A stretch of DNA of 64,000 bases from Streptomyces sp. NBC_01306. Lineage in GTDB: Bacteria; Actinomycetota; Actinomycetes; Streptomycetales; Streptomycetaceae. The stretch spans positions 6,711,501 through 6,775,500 of the forward strand of contig NZ_JAPEPC010000001.1 in assembly GCF_026340465.1 (NCBI RefSeq), read 5' to 3'. Positions 1 through 7,782 of the stretch are shown piece after piece (the stretch's first letter is position 1; every line of letters starts with the position of its first letter). The notes under the pieces were generated by a model, which had not been told where the DNA came from, did no database searches, and saw nothing but the letters and a program-made list of their open reading frames with translations. The position numbers were made by a program, and so were the translations under genes.

Positions 1-2
1 TC

Positions 3-1172
3 CACGCCGGAGCCCAGGAGGAAGTGCTCACCGAACTGTGCTCGGCGCTCTTCGCGTCCCTGCCGCGGCGGGACCAGCGCAGGCGGGGTGTGGAGTACGT
101 ACGCGGTCTCCTGGCAGCCGAGGGACGCAAATCGATCCGGAACATGGCCGCGCTGACCGGTGGGGCGACCACCGAACAGGGATTGCACCACTTCATCAGC
201 AGTTCCACCTGGGACTGGGCGGAGGTGCGTGGGCAGCTCGCCCGGTATCTGGTGCGGGCCGCGCTCCCCAGTGCGTGGGTGGTACGACCGATGATCATTC
301 CGAAGGCCGGTGAGCACTCCGTCGGTGTCGACCGGCGGTACTTCCCCGCCTTCGGCCAGGTTCTCAACGCCCAGCAGGCTTTCGGGGTCTGGGCGGCGTC
401 CGACCGGATGAGCAGTCCGGTCAACTGGCGGCTGCACCTGTCCGGTACGTGGCTCGACGACGGGCGACGCAGGGTCCGGGCTTCGATTCCCGAATCGCTG
501 AGTCCGGAGGAGACGCTGGGCGAGTGCGCGATCGAAGTGTGCCGGGAACTGGTGGTGGAACAGGGGCTGCCCCTACTCCCGGTGGTGCTGGACTCGCGCG
601 AGACGGACGCCGCCACCACGGTGCGCCAACTGCGTGCCGCGGGACTGCCGTTTCTGATCAGGGTGAGTGGCACTCAGCTGCTGGCGGCAGCGGACGCGAC
701 GGCGCAGGCCCGGCGCAGCGAGCTCCCCGCGTACCAGATCATGGGCGCGGCGAAGGAGTTGCGGCGTCAGGCCGTCTGGACCGACCACGGCCCGGCGGCG
801 GCGTCCCGGACCAGTCTGGTGGCGGCCCTGCGCGTCGCGCTGCCCGCCCGCGCGTCCCGCTCAGCGGCTCCGGAGCAAGCCGGCGACCGGCGTGGTCTGT
901 TGCTGCTCGGTGAGTGGAGGGACAGCGGGCGCTGGCCCACCGGGCTCTGGCTCACGGACCTGACCCATGTGCAGCCCGGCGCCCTGCTGCGGCTGAGCAA
1001 GCTGATCGCCCGGGTCGACCGCGACTGCGCCGAGATCGCCGATCAGGTGGGGGTCCGGGACTACGCGGGCCGCTCCTTCGGCGGCTGGCACCGGCACATC
1101 ACCCTGGCCTCGGCCGCCCACGCGATCACCGCCGTGGCCGGCGCGGCAGAACGGCAGTGCCGGGCTTCGTGA
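3..1172 (+). CDS. IS701-like transposase homologue, probably catalytically dead (5' end at window edge)
   Basis: The protein aligns by eye over most of its length with IS701-family DDE transposases: a YVRGLL block near the N-terminus, then KAGEHSVGVDRRY, SPVNWRLHLSGTW and a C-terminal GRSFGGWHRHITLASAAHA. The usual first-aspartate motif (DDTGF) is replaced by RPMII (about residues 88-92 counted from the GTG at 24). The second Asp (VVLDS) and a late Glu remain. No terminal inverted repeats or target duplications were seen. This suggests a domesticated protein, perhaps regulatory, rather than an active element. The frame is open to the left edge and the GTG at 24 has a ribosome site only 2 nt away, so the true start is probably outside the window. 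The 3' end overlaps the convergent PucR-type gene by 47 bp. The family assignment is good; any function is unknown. Confidence 0.7.
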   Translation, partial: HAGAQEEVLTELCSALFASLPRRDQRRRGVEYVRGLLAAEGRKSIRNMAALTGGATTEQGLHHFISSSTWDWAEVRGQLARYLVRAALPSAWVVRPMIIPKAGEHSVGVDRRYFPAFGQVLNAQQAFGVWAASDRMSSPVNWRLHLSGTWLDDGRRRVRASIPESLSPEETLGECAIEVCRELVVEQGLPLLPVVLDSRETDAATTVRQLRAAGLPFLIRVSGTQLLAAADATAQARRSELPAYQIMGAAKELRRQAVWTDHGPAAASRTSLVAALRVALPARASRSAAPEQAGDRRGLLLLGEWRDSGRWPTGLWLTDLTHVQPGALLRLSKLIARVDRDCAEIADQVGVRDYAGRSFGGWHRHITLASAAHAITAVAGAAERQCRAS

Positions 1173-3144
1173 CGTCGCGCGGGCGACGCCGCGGGGGGCG
1201 CCGGACGTCCGGGCCCGCGGGAACGGTGGCGGCGGACGACAGTCCGCCACCCCGCAGGGCATGGCGGATACGGGAGAGGCGAAGGGCGAGTTGCACCTCG
1301 AACGCCCGCTCCGGCTGCTGCCAGCCGGGACCCAGCAGCTCGCCTATGCGCTCCAGCCGCCGGGTCACCGTATTGGGGTGCACATGCAGTCGCTCGGCCG
1401 CGTACGTCGGGCTGGAGCCCGTCTCGAAGTACGCCTCCAGGGTGGGGACGAGCGCGGTGAGGCGCTGCCGGTCGTAGTCGGCGACCGGTCCTATCGTGGC
1501 GTCGATGAACGCGCCGACGTCATGGCTGCCCGACAGGAGTACGCCGAGGCCGCCCAGTTCGCGTGGGGAGGCGGCACGGCCGACGGCTCCGAGGGAGATC
1601 ATCGCGTCGAGGCAGCGCTTGGCCTCCTGGTGGGCACCGGTGACCGACAGGGCTTCGGCCACCGGTCCTGCCGCCGCCACCGTCACACGCTGGTCGAGCA
1701 GCGGGGACAGCTCGGTATGGACGGCCCGGGCGGTGGCTCCCGCTTCGTTGCCCGCGAGAAGGAGCACGACGGAGTCCTTGCGCATGCTCATGAGCCCGTT
1801 CACACGCTGCGTGTACGAGAGCGCCCAGGCGCTCAACTCGCCCCCGAACGCCTTCTCGGGGCGGGCGATGACCACGATGTGCGGCTTGTCCAGATCGACA
1901 CCGCAGCGACGGGCGCGCGCCTCCAGGAGCGGGGGCGGGCCCCCGGCGAGCGCCAGCAGGTCGTCCAGGAGACTGTGCCGGACCCGGCCGTGGGCGCCGG
2001 CGCTCCGGCCTGCCTCCAGGAGCAGGGCGATGGCGGTGAACCGCGCGCCGAGACCCAGTAACCGCTCGTCGAACGCGGTGAGCCGGTGCCCCGGGAACAT
2101 GAGAAGGGTGCCGAGGTGCTCCTCGCCCGCGACGATCGGTGCGGCCCAGGAACCGTCGGCCATCGCGACGGGTTCACCGGCGGCCCGCGCCTGTGAAGTA
2201 GCCGGATCGGAGGCGGCAGGAGCGTCCGTGGTCTCACCGATGTCCGGCGGCTCACCGGCCGTGGCGAGGAAAGTGCCGTCCAGGGCGTGGACCCGCACAG
2301 CTCCGTCCAGCCGGCGGGCCAGCTCTGCGAGGAGGGGCTGCGGGCCTCCGCCGTTCAGTACCAGCCCGGTGAACAGGCCCTGCATCTCGCTCAGTTCGCG
2401 TTCCTGGCGCAGAGCGGGCCCCTCCAGCGCCGCGACCGTGGCCGCGTCGAGCAGGCGTGCTCGCTCGATGGCCGCGCCCGCGAGCTCTCCCAGGGAGCTC
2501 ATGAGCGAGATTTCGTCGGCGCTGAAGTGACGCACGTTCCGGTCGGCGGCACAGAGGACGCCGACCGGCCGCGTGCCGTGACTCAGCGGCACCGCCACGA
2601 TCGCGCGCAGCGCCTCGGCCCCGGCCATCTCGTCGAAGGCCGGGTGGTGGTGGAACCGCTTGTCGGCGGGGTAGTCGGGCGTCCAGAACGGGGCGGAGTT
2701 GAAGAGCACCTCCCCGATCGGCCCCGCGTTGGCCGGCAGCCGCAGGCCCACCGTGCCGGTCGATGTGTGACCGTCGGAGCTGCGGATGTGTACGAACCCC
2801 TGCTCCTCGGCCGGGAAGCAGACGAAGGCCAGGTCGAGGCCGAGCAGCAGTCGGGCACGGCGCGTGACGACATTGAGGACGGCGTCCAGTTCCTGTGACA
2901 TGGCGAGCTCACGTGCGGTGTCGACGAGGGCGGACAGTCCCATCTCCCGCTGCTGACGCCGGCCCGACTGTGCATGGATCCGCAGAGCCAGCCCCCCGGC
3001 CCGCTTCAGCACATCCCGCTCCGCGTCGGCGACACCCCCCTCAAGGGCTTGCGCCACCAGGGCTTCCACCTGCTCCACCGGTGCTTCTTCGGCCAGTAAC
3101 TCCAGCACGGCGAGCGCGCCGGACCCCACACTGATCTGCGACAA
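1126..3144 (-). CDS. PucR/CdaR-type transcriptional regulator with GAF domain
   Basis: This 672-aa regulator has an N-terminal helical part, a GAF-like sensor (roughly residues 75-230) and a C-terminal PucR-type helix-turn-helix with the typical TYAAERLHVHPNTVTRRLER segment. I chose the TTG at 3144 because AAAGGGAGC precedes it at proper spacing; further upstream the open frame reads through the promoter. It is divergent from the flavodoxin gene that opens the biosynthetic series, so it is a candidate pathway regulator sensing a small ligand through the GAF domain. The last 40 or so residues are Arg/Pro-rich and overlap the end of the IS701-like gene. Target genes and ligand cannot be read from the sequence. 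Confidence 0.85.
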   Translation of the reverse strand: MSQISVGSGALAVLELLAEEAPVEQVEALVAQALEGGVADAERDVLKRAGGLALRIHAQSGRRQQREMGLSALVDTARELAMSQELDAVLNVVTRRARLLLGLDLAFVCFPAEEQGFVHIRSSDGHTSTGTVGLRLPANAGPIGEVLFNSAPFWTPDYPADKRFHHHPAFDEMAGAEALRAIVAVPLSHGTRPVGVLCAADRNVRHFSADEISLMSSLGELAGAAIERARLLDAATVAALEGPALRQERELSEMQGLFTGLVLNGGGPQPLLAELARRLDGAVRVHALDGTFLATAGEPPDIGETTDAPAASDPATSQARAAGEPVAMADGSWAAPIVAGEEHLGTLLMFPGHRLTAFDERLLGLGARFTAIALLLEAGRSAGAHGRVRHSLLDDLLALAGGPPPLLEARARRCGVDLDKPHIVVIARPEKAFGGELSAWALSYTQRVNGLMSMRKDSVVLLLAGNEAGATARAVHTELSPLLDQRVTVAAAGPVAEALSVTGAHQEAKRCLDAMISLGAVGRAASPRELGGLGVLLSGSHDVGAFIDATIGPVADYDRQRLTALVPTLEAYFETGSSPTYAAERLHVHPNTVTRRLERIGELLGPGWQQPERAFEVQLALRLSRIRHALRGGGLSSAATVPAGPDVRRPPRRRPRDVTKPGTAVLPRRPRR

Positions 3145-3199
3145 GATGCTCCCTTTGTCATGCTCTCGCAGCTGCGTTCCCCTTTGCGCAGCCCCTCGG

Positions 3200-3239
3200 A
3201 ACCTACGCAGCCGACCTGACAGAGTCAACAGTTTGTTGA
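3200..3239 (-). promoter_or_regulatory. Promoter and palindrome upstream of the PucR-type gene
   Basis: On the minus strand there is a TTGACT -35 (3223-3228) and a TAGGTT -10 (3200-3205) with exactly 17 nt between them, a good match to an HrdB-type promoter. A perfect palindrome, TCAACA-GTT-TGTTGA (3225-3239), overlaps the -35. That placement suits a repressor or autoregulator site. The binding protein is unknown; the divergent PucR-type regulator is the simplest candidate. Confidence 0.6.
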
Positions 3240-3359
3240 ATGGCGGACGGTGGGGTGAACCAGGTGCGGCCCGGCCTGCGCCCGGCCCCCGGTGACCGCG
3301 CCGTTCGCGCCGGAAACCTGATGGAGTAGCCGCCACTTGACGGATTGCGCCGACCGGCC

Positions 3360-3389
3360 TTGGCGGGTGCTCCGTCCACGTCACAGGAT
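3360..3389 (+). promoter_or_regulatory. Possible promoter for the flavodoxin-led series
   Basis: TTGGCG (3360-3365) is followed after 18 nt by CAGGAT (3384-3389), about 80 nt before the ATG at 3469. The match to the HrdB consensus is moderate, so this is a suggestion only. If right, it would drive the flavodoxin and perhaps the SDR, phzD and phzE genes behind it. Confidence 0.35.
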
Positions 3390-3468
3390 CGGGGCAATGC
3401 GAAGCGGGCCCGCCCTCCCGGCCGGCCGGGCCCCCGTGCGCCTTGTCCATCCACTGAGGGGGAGCGCC

Positions 3469-4089
3469 ATGTTGAACGTCGCCGTGGTCTATTACTCGTC
3501 AACCGGGAACGTGCACCGGCTGGCCGACGCCGCAGCAGTCTCCGCGAAGAAGACGGGCGCCGAAGTGCGCCTGCGCCGGGTGGCGGAAGTGTTTCCGCAG
3601 TCGCAGGTGGAGGCCGGGAACGACGCCTGGGCCGCACATCTGGAAGCCACCCGCGATGTACCCCTGGCCGCACTGGACGACCTGGAGTGGGCGGACGCGA
3701 TCCTGTTCGGCACGCCGACCCGTTTCGGTCTCCCCGCCGCGCAGCTCAAGCAGTTCCTCGACACCACGGTGGGGCTGTCGCTCCAGGGCAGGCTGGTGAA
3801 CAAGGTCGTCTCCTCGTTCACCTCCACGGCCGCCGGTCACAGCGGGCAGGAGAGCACCATCCTCGCGCTGAACAACACCTACTACCACTGGGGGGCGATC
3901 ATCGTCCCGACCGGCGCCACGGACCCGGTCCTGACCACACCGGGCAACGGCAACCCGTACGGGGTCAGCAGCGTCTCCGGCAACCAGCCCGGCAACGTCA
4001 GCGAGGAGAACCTCGCGGCCATGGAGTTCCAGGCCCGCCGGGTCGCCGCGATCGCAGCCGCCCTCAAGCGGGGCTTCCAGGCCGCCTGA
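3469..4089 (+). CDS. WrbA-like flavodoxin, NAD(P)H:quinone oxidoreductase type IV
   Basis: A 206-aa flavodoxin-fold protein of normal WrbA length. It begins with the FMN phosphate-binding loop YYSSTGNVHRLA and contains the WrbA block GTPTRFGLPAAQLKQFLD and the HSGQESTI segment. The WrbA family reduces quinones by two electrons with NAD(P)H and FMN in the cytosol. I start at the ATG at 3469, behind GAGGGGGAG; longer versions add non-homologous sequence. As first gene of the biosynthetic series it may reduce a quinone or diazoquinone intermediate or protect the host from one. That role is inference. Confidence 0.85.
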   Translation: MLNVAVVYYSSTGNVHRLADAAAVSAKKTGAEVRLRRVAEVFPQSQVEAGNDAWAAHLEATRDVPLAALDDLEWADAILFGTPTRFGLPAAQLKQFLDTTVGLSLQGRLVNKVVSSFTSTAAGHSGQESTILALNNTYYHWGAIIVPTGATDPVLTTPGNGNPYGVSSVSGNQPGNVSEENLAAMEFQARRVAAIAAALKRGFQAA

Positions 4090-4100
4090 CGTCTCCGCCG

Positions 4101-4188
4101 CCGTACAGACCGCGTCAGCAAGCCGTACAGACCGCGTCAGCACGCAGCGCAGACCGCGTCGGCACGCAGTGCAGGCCGCGTCAGCGCG
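4101..4188 (+). repeat. Four tandem copies of a 22-bp repeat
   Basis: The intergenic stretch between the flavodoxin and SDR genes consists of four contiguous 22-bp units starting at 4101, 4123, 4145 and 4167. The first two differ at one position; the third and fourth have diverged. The conserved core is CAGACCGCGTCAGCA. The period is about two helical turns. It could be a set of protein-binding sites, an RNA element or simply a slippage product. Confidence 0.8.
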
Positions 4189-4213
4189 CACACCATCACA
4201 GGAGGTCCGACGC

Positions 4214-4984
4214 ATGGAGAGCAGGATCGCCCTCGTCACGGGGGCAGCCGGCGGAATCGGTGAAGCAGTGGTCCGGGCACTGGGGGAGCGCGGTGTGCGG
4301 ATCGCCGCCGTCGACCAGGACGGCGACCGCCTCCGGCGCACGGTGGGCGGTCTCGTCGCCGAAGGGCATCAGGTCGCCGGATTCGTCTGCGACGTGACGA
4401 GCGGCCCGGACGTCGAATCGACGGTCGAGAGCGTCGAGTCGGAGCTGGGGCCCGTGGACTATCTCGTCAATGCGGCCGGTGTGCTGCGCCTGGGGGAGGC
4501 CCGCAGCCTCACCGACGAGGACTGGCTGTCGACGTTCGCGGTCAACACCACCGGCGTCTTCCACATGTGCCGGGCAGTCGCCAACCGGATGGTCCCCCGC
4601 TCGCGCGGCGGCATCGTCACCGTCGCGTCGAACGCGGCCGGCACCCCCCGCACGGACATGGCCGCATACGCCGCGTCGAAGGCGGCGGCGTCCATGTTCA
4701 CCAAGAGCCTCGGCCTGGAACTGGCACGGCACGGCATCCGCTGCAACGTGGTCGCACCCGGTTCGACCGACACTCCGATGCTCACCTCGATGTGGCAGGA
4801 CGAGAGCGGGCCCAAGGGCACCATCGAAGGCCGGCCCGAAGCTTTCCGGGTGGGCATCCCGCTCGGCAGGCTGGCCCGCCCGTCGAACATCGCCGACGCC
4901 GTCGTCTTCCTCCTCTCGGACCAGTCCTCGCACATCACCCTGCACGACCTGACGGTCGACGGGGGTGCCGCACTCGGTGTCTGA
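4214..4984 (+). CDS. SDR dehydrogenase, probable DHHA-to-3-hydroxyanthranilate oxidase
   Basis: A 256-aa classical short-chain dehydrogenase. Visible motifs are the NAD-binding TGAAGGIG (residues 9-16), NAAG (86-89), a catalytic Ser near 139 and YxxxK (Tyr152, Lys156). The overall pattern resembles 2,3-dihydro-2,3-dihydroxybenzoate dehydrogenases (EntA/DhbA). The ATG at 4214 follows an AGGAGG site. It sits directly before PhzD- and PhzE-type genes. In clusters that make 3-hydroxyanthranilate from chorismate, an SDR like this oxidises trans-2,3-dihydro-3-hydroxyanthranilate, the PhzD product, to the aromatic acid. I infer the same role here. Substrate specificity is not proven by sequence. Confidence 0.8.
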   Translation: MESRIALVTGAAGGIGEAVVRALGERGVRIAAVDQDGDRLRRTVGGLVAEGHQVAGFVCDVTSGPDVESTVESVESELGPVDYLVNAAGVLRLGEARSLTDEDWLSTFAVNTTGVFHMCRAVANRMVPRSRGGIVTVASNAAGTPRTDMAAYAASKAAASMFTKSLGLELARHGIRCNVVAPGSTDTPMLTSMWQDESGPKGTIEGRPEAFRVGIPLGRLARPSNIADAVVFLLSDQSSHITLHDLTVDGGAALGV

Positions 4985-5018
4985 CCGACCGACTGACCCC
5001 AACCAGCGGAGAAGGACC

Positions 5019-5642
5019 TTGCCCGGCATACCCCTTATTGAGCCGTACCCGATGCCGACGTCGGCCGATCTCCCCGCCAACGTCGCAGGGTGGACCGCCG
5101 ACCCGGAGCGGGCCGTACTGCTCGTTCACGACATGCAGCGCTACTTCCTGAAGCCCCTGCCCGACGCCCTGCGTGACGAACTGGTCCGCAACGCGGCGGA
5201 GTTACGGGACCGCTGTGCGGCGCTCGGCGTCCCCGTGGCGTACACGGCGCAGCCCGGCGGGATGACCGAGCAACAGCGCGGCCTGCTCGCGGACTTCTGG
5301 GGACCGGGCATGCGTACCGCCCCCGCCGACCGGGAGGTCGTCGAGCCGCTGGCCCCGGTCCCCGGAGACTGGGTGTTCACCAAGTGGCGCTACAGCGCCT
5401 TCTTCCGCTCCGACCTGCTGAAACACATGCGCCAGGCCGGCCGTGACCAACTGATCATCTGTGGCGTGTACGCACACGTCGGAGTGCTCATGAGCGCCGT
5501 CGACGCGTTCACCAACGACATCCAGGCATTCCTGGTCGCGGACGCCGTCGCCGACTTCTCCGCGGACCAGCACCGACAGGCCGTCGAGTACGCGGCGAGC
5601 CGCTGTGCGATGGCGGTCACGACCAAGGAAGTCCTGCTGTGA
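5019..5642 (+). CDS. phzD: PhzD-type isochorismatase (ADIC hydrolase)
   Basis: This 207-aa protein has the exact length of PhzD and starts at a TTG (5019) behind GGAGAAGGA, giving the typical PhzD opening PGIPLIEPY. Asp38 (VLLVHDMQRYF) and Lys122 (VFTKWRYSAFF) fall at the catalytic positions of the family. The position of the cysteine nucleophile of related hydrolases is Gly in CGVYAHVGVL, as expected for isochorismatases. The family removes pyruvate from 2-amino-2-deoxyisochorismate to give trans-2,3-dihydro-3-hydroxyanthranilate. The gene overlaps the start of the PhzE-type gene by 4 bp, so the two are coupled. No phzF, phzB or phzG is nearby, so phenazines are not the likely product. Confidence 0.9.
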   Translation: MPGIPLIEPYPMPTSADLPANVAGWTADPERAVLLVHDMQRYFLKPLPDALRDELVRNAAELRDRCAALGVPVAYTAQPGGMTEQQRGLLADFWGPGMRTAPADREVVEPLAPVPGDWVFTKWRYSAFFRSDLLKHMRQAGRDQLIICGVYAHVGVLMSAVDAFTNDIQAFLVADAVADFSADQHRQAVEYAASRCAMAVTTKEVLL

Positions 5643-7576
5643 CCGGAACCCGAGAGTGCGCCCCCCTTCCCCCGGGCGGCCCCGACCTGCTCGGACAGGT
5701 ACTCAGTGACCGGCCGCCGCCGTTCGCGCTGCTCCACCGTCCCGAGGCGTCCGGCCGGGGAACGCTGGACGTCCTGCTCGGCGAGGTCTCGACACCCGCC
5801 ACGCTCGCCGAGATCCCGCTGCCGGACGCGGCCGGCCGGCCGGGTGCTCCCCGGCACGAGATGCTGGTCCTCGTCCCCTACTGCCAGATCGCCGAGCGCG
5901 GCTTCGTCTGCACCGACGACGGCGCACCGCTGATCGCCATGACCGTCGTCGACCAGACGACCACTCCGGTCACCGAAGCGCTGTCCCGGATCCCGGACGC
6001 GCCCATCGAGCTGGCGGGCGGGCACTTCGACATCGACGACGACACCTACGCCGACACCGTCCGCCGGGTGATCGCTGACGAGATCGGCCAGGGCGCCGGG
6101 GCCAACTTCGTCCTCAAGCGCACGTTCGTGGCCGATATCACCGGTTACACGCCGCGCAGCGCGCTCACCCTCTTCCGGCGGTTGCTGGTGGGGGAGTCGG
6201 GCGCGTACTGGACGTTCATCGTGCACACCGGGACGCGTACGTTCGTCGGTGCCACACCGGAGTGTCACGTCAGCCTGCGCGACGGAACCGCCGTGATGAA
6301 CCCCGTCAGCGGCACCTACCGCTACCCGCCTTCGGGGCCCACCCTGCCCGGCGTGATGGAGTTCCTCGCCGACCGCAAGGAGGCCGACGAGCTCTACATG
6401 GTCGTCGACGAGGAACTGAAGATGATGGCCCGGATCTGCGAGAAGGGCGGCCGGGTGACCGGGCCCTATCTCAAGGAGATGGCGCGCCTCGCGCACACCG
6501 AATACGTCATCGAGGGCCACAGCACCAGGGATCCGCGCGAGATCCTGCGCGAGACGATGTTCGCGCCCACCGTCACCGGCAGCCCGCTGGAGAACGCCTG
6601 CCGGGTCATTCACACGTACGAGCCGCAGGGCCGCGGCTACTACAGCGGGGTCGTCGCGCTCATCGGACAGGACGGGGCCGGTGCCCGCGCCCTCGACTCC
6701 GCGATCCTCATCCGTACCGCCGACATCGGCGGGGGCGGACGGCTGAACATCAGCGTCGGCGCGACGCTCGTACGCCACTCCGACCCCGCTTCCGAAGTGG
6801 CGGAGACCCGGGCCAAGGCCGCAGGACTGCTCGCGGCGCTGCAGGCCGACGCCCCGGCGACGCTGGCGTCGCACCCCGAGGTCAGGGCTGCGCTGGAACA
6901 GCGCAACGACACCATCGCCGGCTTCTGGCTCGCCGGCGGGCAGCCCGGCCGGGCCGGCGGACCTGCCCCGGACGGACAGAGCGACGCGCTGTCCGGCAGC
7001 GACCGCAAGGTGCTCGTCATCGATGCGGAGGACACCTTCACCGCGATGCTCGCCCACCAACTCCGGTCGGTGGGGCTCTCCGTGACGGTACGTCGCTTCG
7101 ACGAGCCGTACGGCTTCGACGGCTGGGACCTCGTCATCATGGGGCCGGGCCCCGGTTCCCCGCACGACAGCGGCCATCCCAAGATCGCACACCTGCGGGC
7201 AGCGATACGGACCCTGCTCGCCGAGCGGCGGCCCTTCCTCGCCGTCTGCCTCAGCCATCAACTCCTCAGCCGCGAGACCGGCTTCGAGGTGGCCCGCCGG
7301 GCCACCCCGAACCAGGGTGTGCAGCGCGAGATCGACTTCTTCGGTCTCCGGGAGCGGGTCGGCTTCTACAACACCTTCGCCGCGGTCTCCTCCCACGACA
7401 AGGTCGACTGCGGTGCGGCCGGGATCGTGGAGGTGAGCCGCGACGCCCGTACGGGCGAGGTGTACGGCCTGCGCGGCAGCCACTTCGCCTCGATGCAGTT
7501 CCACCCCGAGTCCCTGCTCACCCAGGACGGCGTACGCATCCTGGAACGGCTCATCGCGGAGGTGCTGAGCACATGA
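5639..7576 (+). CDS. phzE: PhzE-type 2-amino-2-deoxyisochorismate synthase
   Basis: A 645-aa fusion of a chorismate-binding synthase domain (about residues 1-420) and a C-terminal class I glutamine amidotransferase (about 455-640). The amidotransferase shows the Cys537 nucleophile in AVCLSHQLLS and the His/Glu pair in MQFHPES. The domain order and length match PhzE, which converts chorismate and glutamine to ADIC without releasing pyruvate. The GTG start at 5639 overlaps the phzD stop (GTGA). It commits chorismate to the pathway, and phzD uses its product next. Anthranilate synthase is the alternative for this fold, but the phzD partner argues for ADIC synthase. Confidence 0.9.
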   Translation: MTGTRECAPLPPGGPDLLGQVLSDRPPPFALLHRPEASGRGTLDVLLGEVSTPATLAEIPLPDAAGRPGAPRHEMLVLVPYCQIAERGFVCTDDGAPLIAMTVVDQTTTPVTEALSRIPDAPIELAGGHFDIDDDTYADTVRRVIADEIGQGAGANFVLKRTFVADITGYTPRSALTLFRRLLVGESGAYWTFIVHTGTRTFVGATPECHVSLRDGTAVMNPVSGTYRYPPSGPTLPGVMEFLADRKEADELYMVVDEELKMMARICEKGGRVTGPYLKEMARLAHTEYVIEGHSTRDPREILRETMFAPTVTGSPLENACRVIHTYEPQGRGYYSGVVALIGQDGAGARALDSAILIRTADIGGGGRLNISVGATLVRHSDPASEVAETRAKAAGLLAALQADAPATLASHPEVRAALEQRNDTIAGFWLAGGQPGRAGGPAPDGQSDALSGSDRKVLVIDAEDTFTAMLAHQLRSVGLSVTVRRFDEPYGFDGWDLVIMGPGPGSPHDSGHPKIAHLRAAIRTLLAERRPFLAVCLSHQLLSRETGFEVARRATPNQGVQREIDFFGLRERVGFYNTFAAVSSHDKVDCGAAGIVEVSRDARTGEVYGLRGSHFASMQFHPESLLTQDGVRILERLIAEVLST

Positions 7577-7782
7577 GGGATGAGCGCATGACCGCTGAGC
7601 CCATGACTGCTGAGCTCATGGGGGCCGTGGATCCGGCCCCGCCCGGGCCGAACACACCACCCGTACCCACCCAGATGACGGACTCCGCACCGGTTTCTGT
7701 ACTCAGGACCGCGCCGGCGGTGTCATCTTCTCCAGACCTCCACCCACCTGTGCAGCCGCAGTCGAAGCCGAGGAAATCCTGA
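7573..7782 (+). CDS. Possible 69-aa linker ORF between phzE and the ligase gene
   Basis: The ATG at 7573 overlaps the phzE stop (ATGA) and the stop at 7780-7782 overlaps the next ATG (TGATG), so this frame fills the whole gap between the two genes. The peptide is Pro/Ser-rich without recognisable domain. Its 5' part contains a repeated 15-nt unit with several in-frame ATGs: GCTGAGCNCATG occurs at the phzE end and twice more. It may keep ribosomes coupled from phzE to the ligase, or be no more than an expanded spacer. Low confidence that the peptide itself has a function. Confidence 0.3.
   Translation: MRDERMTAEPMTAELMGAVDPAPPGPNTPPVPTQMTDSAPVSVLRTAPAVSSSPDLHPPVQPQSKPRKS

Larger units (their letters stand above)
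3145..3468. other. Divergent intergenic region between regulator and biosynthetic series
   Basis: These 324 bases carry no gene. They hold the minus-strand regulator promoter and palindrome and a plausible plus-strand promoter for the flavodoxin gene, described separately. Nothing else was recognised. Confidence 0.7.

Noticed and set aside
3..1172. Active insertion sequence
   Set aside because: First catalytic aspartate motif is lost and no terminal repeats or target duplication were seen.
5019..7576. Phenazine biosynthesis gene cluster
   Set aside because: Only phzD and phzE types are present; phzF, phzA/B and phzG are missing and the context points to 3-hydroxyanthranilate.
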